This document shows, piece after piece, positions 23,377-23,651 of a stretch of DNA of 23,651 bases; within the stretch, counting starts at the first letter, position 1; the number at the start of each line of letters is the position of its first letter. The notes below the pieces were generated by a model. The model saw only the letters and a list, made by a program, of their open reading frames with translations, was not told the origin of the DNA and did no database searches. The translations under genes were made by a program, and so were the position numbers. Origin of the DNA: JBBQYA01 sp038209155. GTDB taxonomy: Bacteria > Bacteroidota > Bacteroidia > Sphingobacteriales > Sphingobacteriaceae. The stretch lies in NCBI GenBank assembly GCA_038209155.1, contig JBBQYA010000040.1, forward strand, positions 1 to 23,651, written 5' to 3'.

Positions 23377-23651
23377 CGTTGAAATTATTTAATTAAATTG
23401 TTGAGAACGTATGAATTGCATTTTTTTTGTTTTGATACGGGTTTTTGGCTGAAAATGTTTCTGTTTTGTTCAATTATATTTTAAAGTCTAATCATTACTG
23501 TTCAGTAAAATATTTTCTTTGGGCGGATGGTACAAACTTCGATAATGATGCCACATTTTATTCGAAATCTTACTTAATTTAAGTCAAAGAAATTTAATAG
23601 TAATCAATTATATACTATCAATATCGCGTAATAAATATCCTTTTGAATTCT
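23377..23651. other. Right-edge intergenic stretch, no gene seen
   Basis: These 275 bp are AT-rich, with stops in all frames and no recognisable RNA or repeat. They must hold the upstream region of the T9SS cargo gene, yet no TAnnTTTG with a -33 partner was found on the minus strand. All three minus-strand frames stay open from the edge for about 10 to 15 codons, so the 3' end of a further gene could enter here, but this cannot be judged from so little. Confidence 0.4.

Noticed and set aside
23608..23649. Possible C-terminal end of a further minus-strand gene at the right edge
   Set aside because: Only about 13 codons are open and the other two minus frames are open for similar lengths, so there is no support for choosing one.

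Overview
The window is AT-rich, densely packed chromosomal DNA from a member of the Bacteroidota. The evidence is consistent: a C-terminal type A sorting domain of the type IX secretion system (T9SS), a giant secreted lamin-tail protein, a carboxypeptidase-regulatory/TonB-dependent receptor fusion, a DUF2911 protein, an XrtF-like exosortase, and one promoter matching the Bacteroidota TTG / TAnnTTTG consensus. I see no IS element, phage gene, tRNA, rRNA or CRISPR array. It reads as core genome plus a pigment operon. Every call comes from reading the translations; no database search was run.

Layout. (1) 1-488, minus: 5' part of a UDP-glucose 6-dehydrogenase gene cut by the left edge. (2) 629-3846, plus: a tight run of a predicted outer-membrane barrel protein, Kdo transferase (waaA) and NhaA Na+/H+ antiporter. 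(3) 3843-5512, minus: SDR-type L-threonine 3-dehydrogenase followed by a YebC/TACO1 protein; its end converges on nhaA and the two stop codons overlap. (4) 5749-9936, minus: a 1395-residue secreted protein with four lamin-tail domains alternating with Ig-like domains. (5) 10028-16404, plus: seven genes with gaps of at most 23 bp, namely asd, a CrtI/CrtD-family desaturase, a PlsC-type acyltransferase, a GT2 glycosyltransferase, a CruF-type carotenoid 1',2'-hydratase, ispH and a CrtW-type ketolase. (6) 16563-20009, plus: TonB-dependent receptor and ferrochelatase. (7) 20113-23376, minus: DUF2911 protein, a two-gene exosortase unit and a T9SS type A cargo protein, with two clear intrinsic terminators.

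How the genes work together. The carotenoid operon is the most informative block. CruF hydration and CrtD desaturation of an acyclic end, CrtW ketolation of a beta ring, glycosylation of the tertiary hydroxyl and acylation of the sugar together predict a monocyclic keto-carotenoid acyl glycoside, the class that includes salinixanthin. IspH would supply isoprenoid precursors. The backbone genes (crtE, crtB, crtI, crtY) are not here and must lie elsewhere. The rest serves envelope, secretion and general metabolism: Kdo transfer to lipid A, UDP-sugar supply, Na+/H+ exchange, TonB-dependent uptake, haem synthesis and surface-protein export.
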